64,000 nucleotides of DNA from Myxococcus eversor (GTDB lineage Bacteria; Myxococcota; Myxococcia; Myxococcales; Myxococcaceae). The translations under genes were made by a program, and so were the position numbers. The notes under the pieces are model-generated. The model saw nothing but the letters and a program-made list of their open reading frames with translations, did no database searches and had not been told where the DNA came from. Below, in pieces: positions 63,437 to 64,000 of the stretch (positions within the stretch are counted from its first letter, which is position 1; each line of letters begins with the position of its first letter). The stretch spans positions 186,001 through 250,000 of the forward strand of contig NZ_JAAIXY010000004.1 of NCBI RefSeq assembly GCF_010894455.1. The letters are read 5' to 3'.

Positions 63437-64000
63437 CTACGGCGTGCCCGCCGCGGCCTGGGCCTTGGTGGCCTTCTGCGCCTCGCTGAACTTCTTGGTC
63501 ATGTCCGCGAACTGGACCTGGAAGTCGTCCATGCGCTTCTGGTGCTCGGCGGCGCGGGCGTTCGCCTCGGCGACGACGGCCGGGTCCTTCGCGTTCTCGG
63601 CGGCCTCCGACAGCGCCATCTCCTTCTGCTGCCGCTCGTACTCCATGAGGCGGCCCATCACCACGCGCTTGTTGAGGTACGTGTTGGCGTGGTTGGGGTT
63701 GATGGCGATGACCTGGTCGTAATAGTTGAGCGACTTCTCCAGGTCGGCCTTGACGATGGGCGCCGCCATGGAGCGCGCGCCACCGCGCTGGGCGTAGATC
63801 TCCGCGATCCACCCGAGGGACGCATCGTCCTTCGGCTCCAGCTTCAGGGCCTCGTTGAAGTACTTCTCGGCCGATTCCGTGGCGCCGCCCTGCATGTTCA
63901 TGCTGGCGAGCGTCCGGTACGTCTCGGCCCTCTCCGCCGGCGTGGTCTTCATCTCGAGGATCTTCAGGACGGCCTCGCTGGCCTTGTCGGTCTCCCCGAG
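63437..64000 (-). CDS. TPR repeat protein, C-terminal part
   Basis: At least 187 residues, open to the window edge, so the N-terminus is missing. TPR helices are clear: AERAETYRTLASMNMQGGAT, AEKYFNEALKLEPKDDASLG, LEKSLNYYDQVIAINPNHAN, each with the alternating small residues and Pro32-like turn of the repeat. A C-terminal coiled-coil helix rich in Ala, Glu and Lys follows (EMALSEAAENAKDPAVVAEA). It likely scaffolds protein complexes; partner unknown. An internal ATG at 63952 exists, but the frame continues with TPR-like sequence upstream of it. Confidence 0.85.
   Translation of the reverse strand, partial: LGETDKASEAVLKILEMKTTPAERAETYRTLASMNMQGGATESAEKYFNEALKLEPKDDASLGWIAEIYAQRGGARSMAAPIVKADLEKSLNYYDQVIAINPNHANTYLNKRVVMGRLMEYERQQKEMALSEAAENAKDPAVVAEANARAAEHQKRMDDFQVQFADMTKKFSEAQKATKAQAAAGTP

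Overview
The window is GC-rich chromosomal DNA that reads like a member of the Myxococcaceae (Myxococcus, Corallococcus or a relative). The reasons are the density of two-component and sigma-54 activator genes, lysine/alanine-rich histone-H1-like tails, thrombospondin type 3 OmpA proteins, and a globin-coupled histidine kinase set that matches the Anaeromyxobacter AfGcHK system residue for residue. Genus and species are inference. I saw no rRNA, tRNA, CRISPR array, transposase or phage gene; two tandem-repeat patches are the only repeat-rich DNA.

Layout. 1-750: TetR regulator with a 16-bp operator-like palindrome and the first codon of a divergent gene at the window edge. 763-12925 (minus): a long chain starting with a PAS histidine kinase and NtrC activator, then a receiver/OmpA/FecR/CHASE2 envelope-sensing cassette behind a sigma-54-like promoter, then a receiver-GAF protein with a degenerate GGDEF domain, then an unusual trio: aspartyl/asparaginyl hydroxylase, Nif11-like small protein, sulfotransferase. 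13045-15612: phosphoribosyltransferase, proline-rich small protein and BON-SRPBCC membrane protein. 15807-18791: globin-coupled histidine kinase, double-receiver regulator and receiver-kinase hybrid, all overlapping. 18832-21180: BlaI/M56 protease pair with a promoter overlapped by two operators. 21225-25550: NtrC regulator, OsmC-like protein, DASS transporter, 50-bp tandem repeats and a CBS protein.

25784-32057: TPP riboswitch with thiC, a DUF4870 protein, moaA, an HD-GYP regulator and thiO. 32125-39580: a histidine operon hisG-D-C-H-A-B-F-N-IE whose nine genes cover all ten steps and overlap by 1-26 bases. It is preceded by a promoter, a 30-codon leader with eight histidine codons and an intrinsic terminator, a classic attenuator layout. 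39853-41456: two unassigned proteins. 41538-48538: lipoate-dependent metabolism (E3, LipA, E2, LipB fused to a NUDIX domain), interrupted by a P-loop protein with a ClpX-type zinc finger. 48560-51467: MBL phosphoesterase-like protein, ribA and moeA.

51643-57144: a histone-H1-like/chagasin-like protein followed by a giant RNase R with a tail of about 500 residues; an imperfect tandem palindromic repeat begins inside the last codons of rnr. 57567-61144: lipoprotein, DUF3185 protein, MgtC/DUF4010 protein and an aquaporin with an ArsC-like C-terminal extension. 61304-63264: formaldehyde detoxification pair adhC-fghA. 63437-64000: the C-terminal part of a TPR protein running off the window.

Functions come from recognised motifs and family knowledge; no database search was run. 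Promoters, operators and terminators were read by eye. Several predicted transcription starts (blaI, his leader, the receiver gene at 9334) fall within a few bases of the start codon, suggesting leaderless messages.
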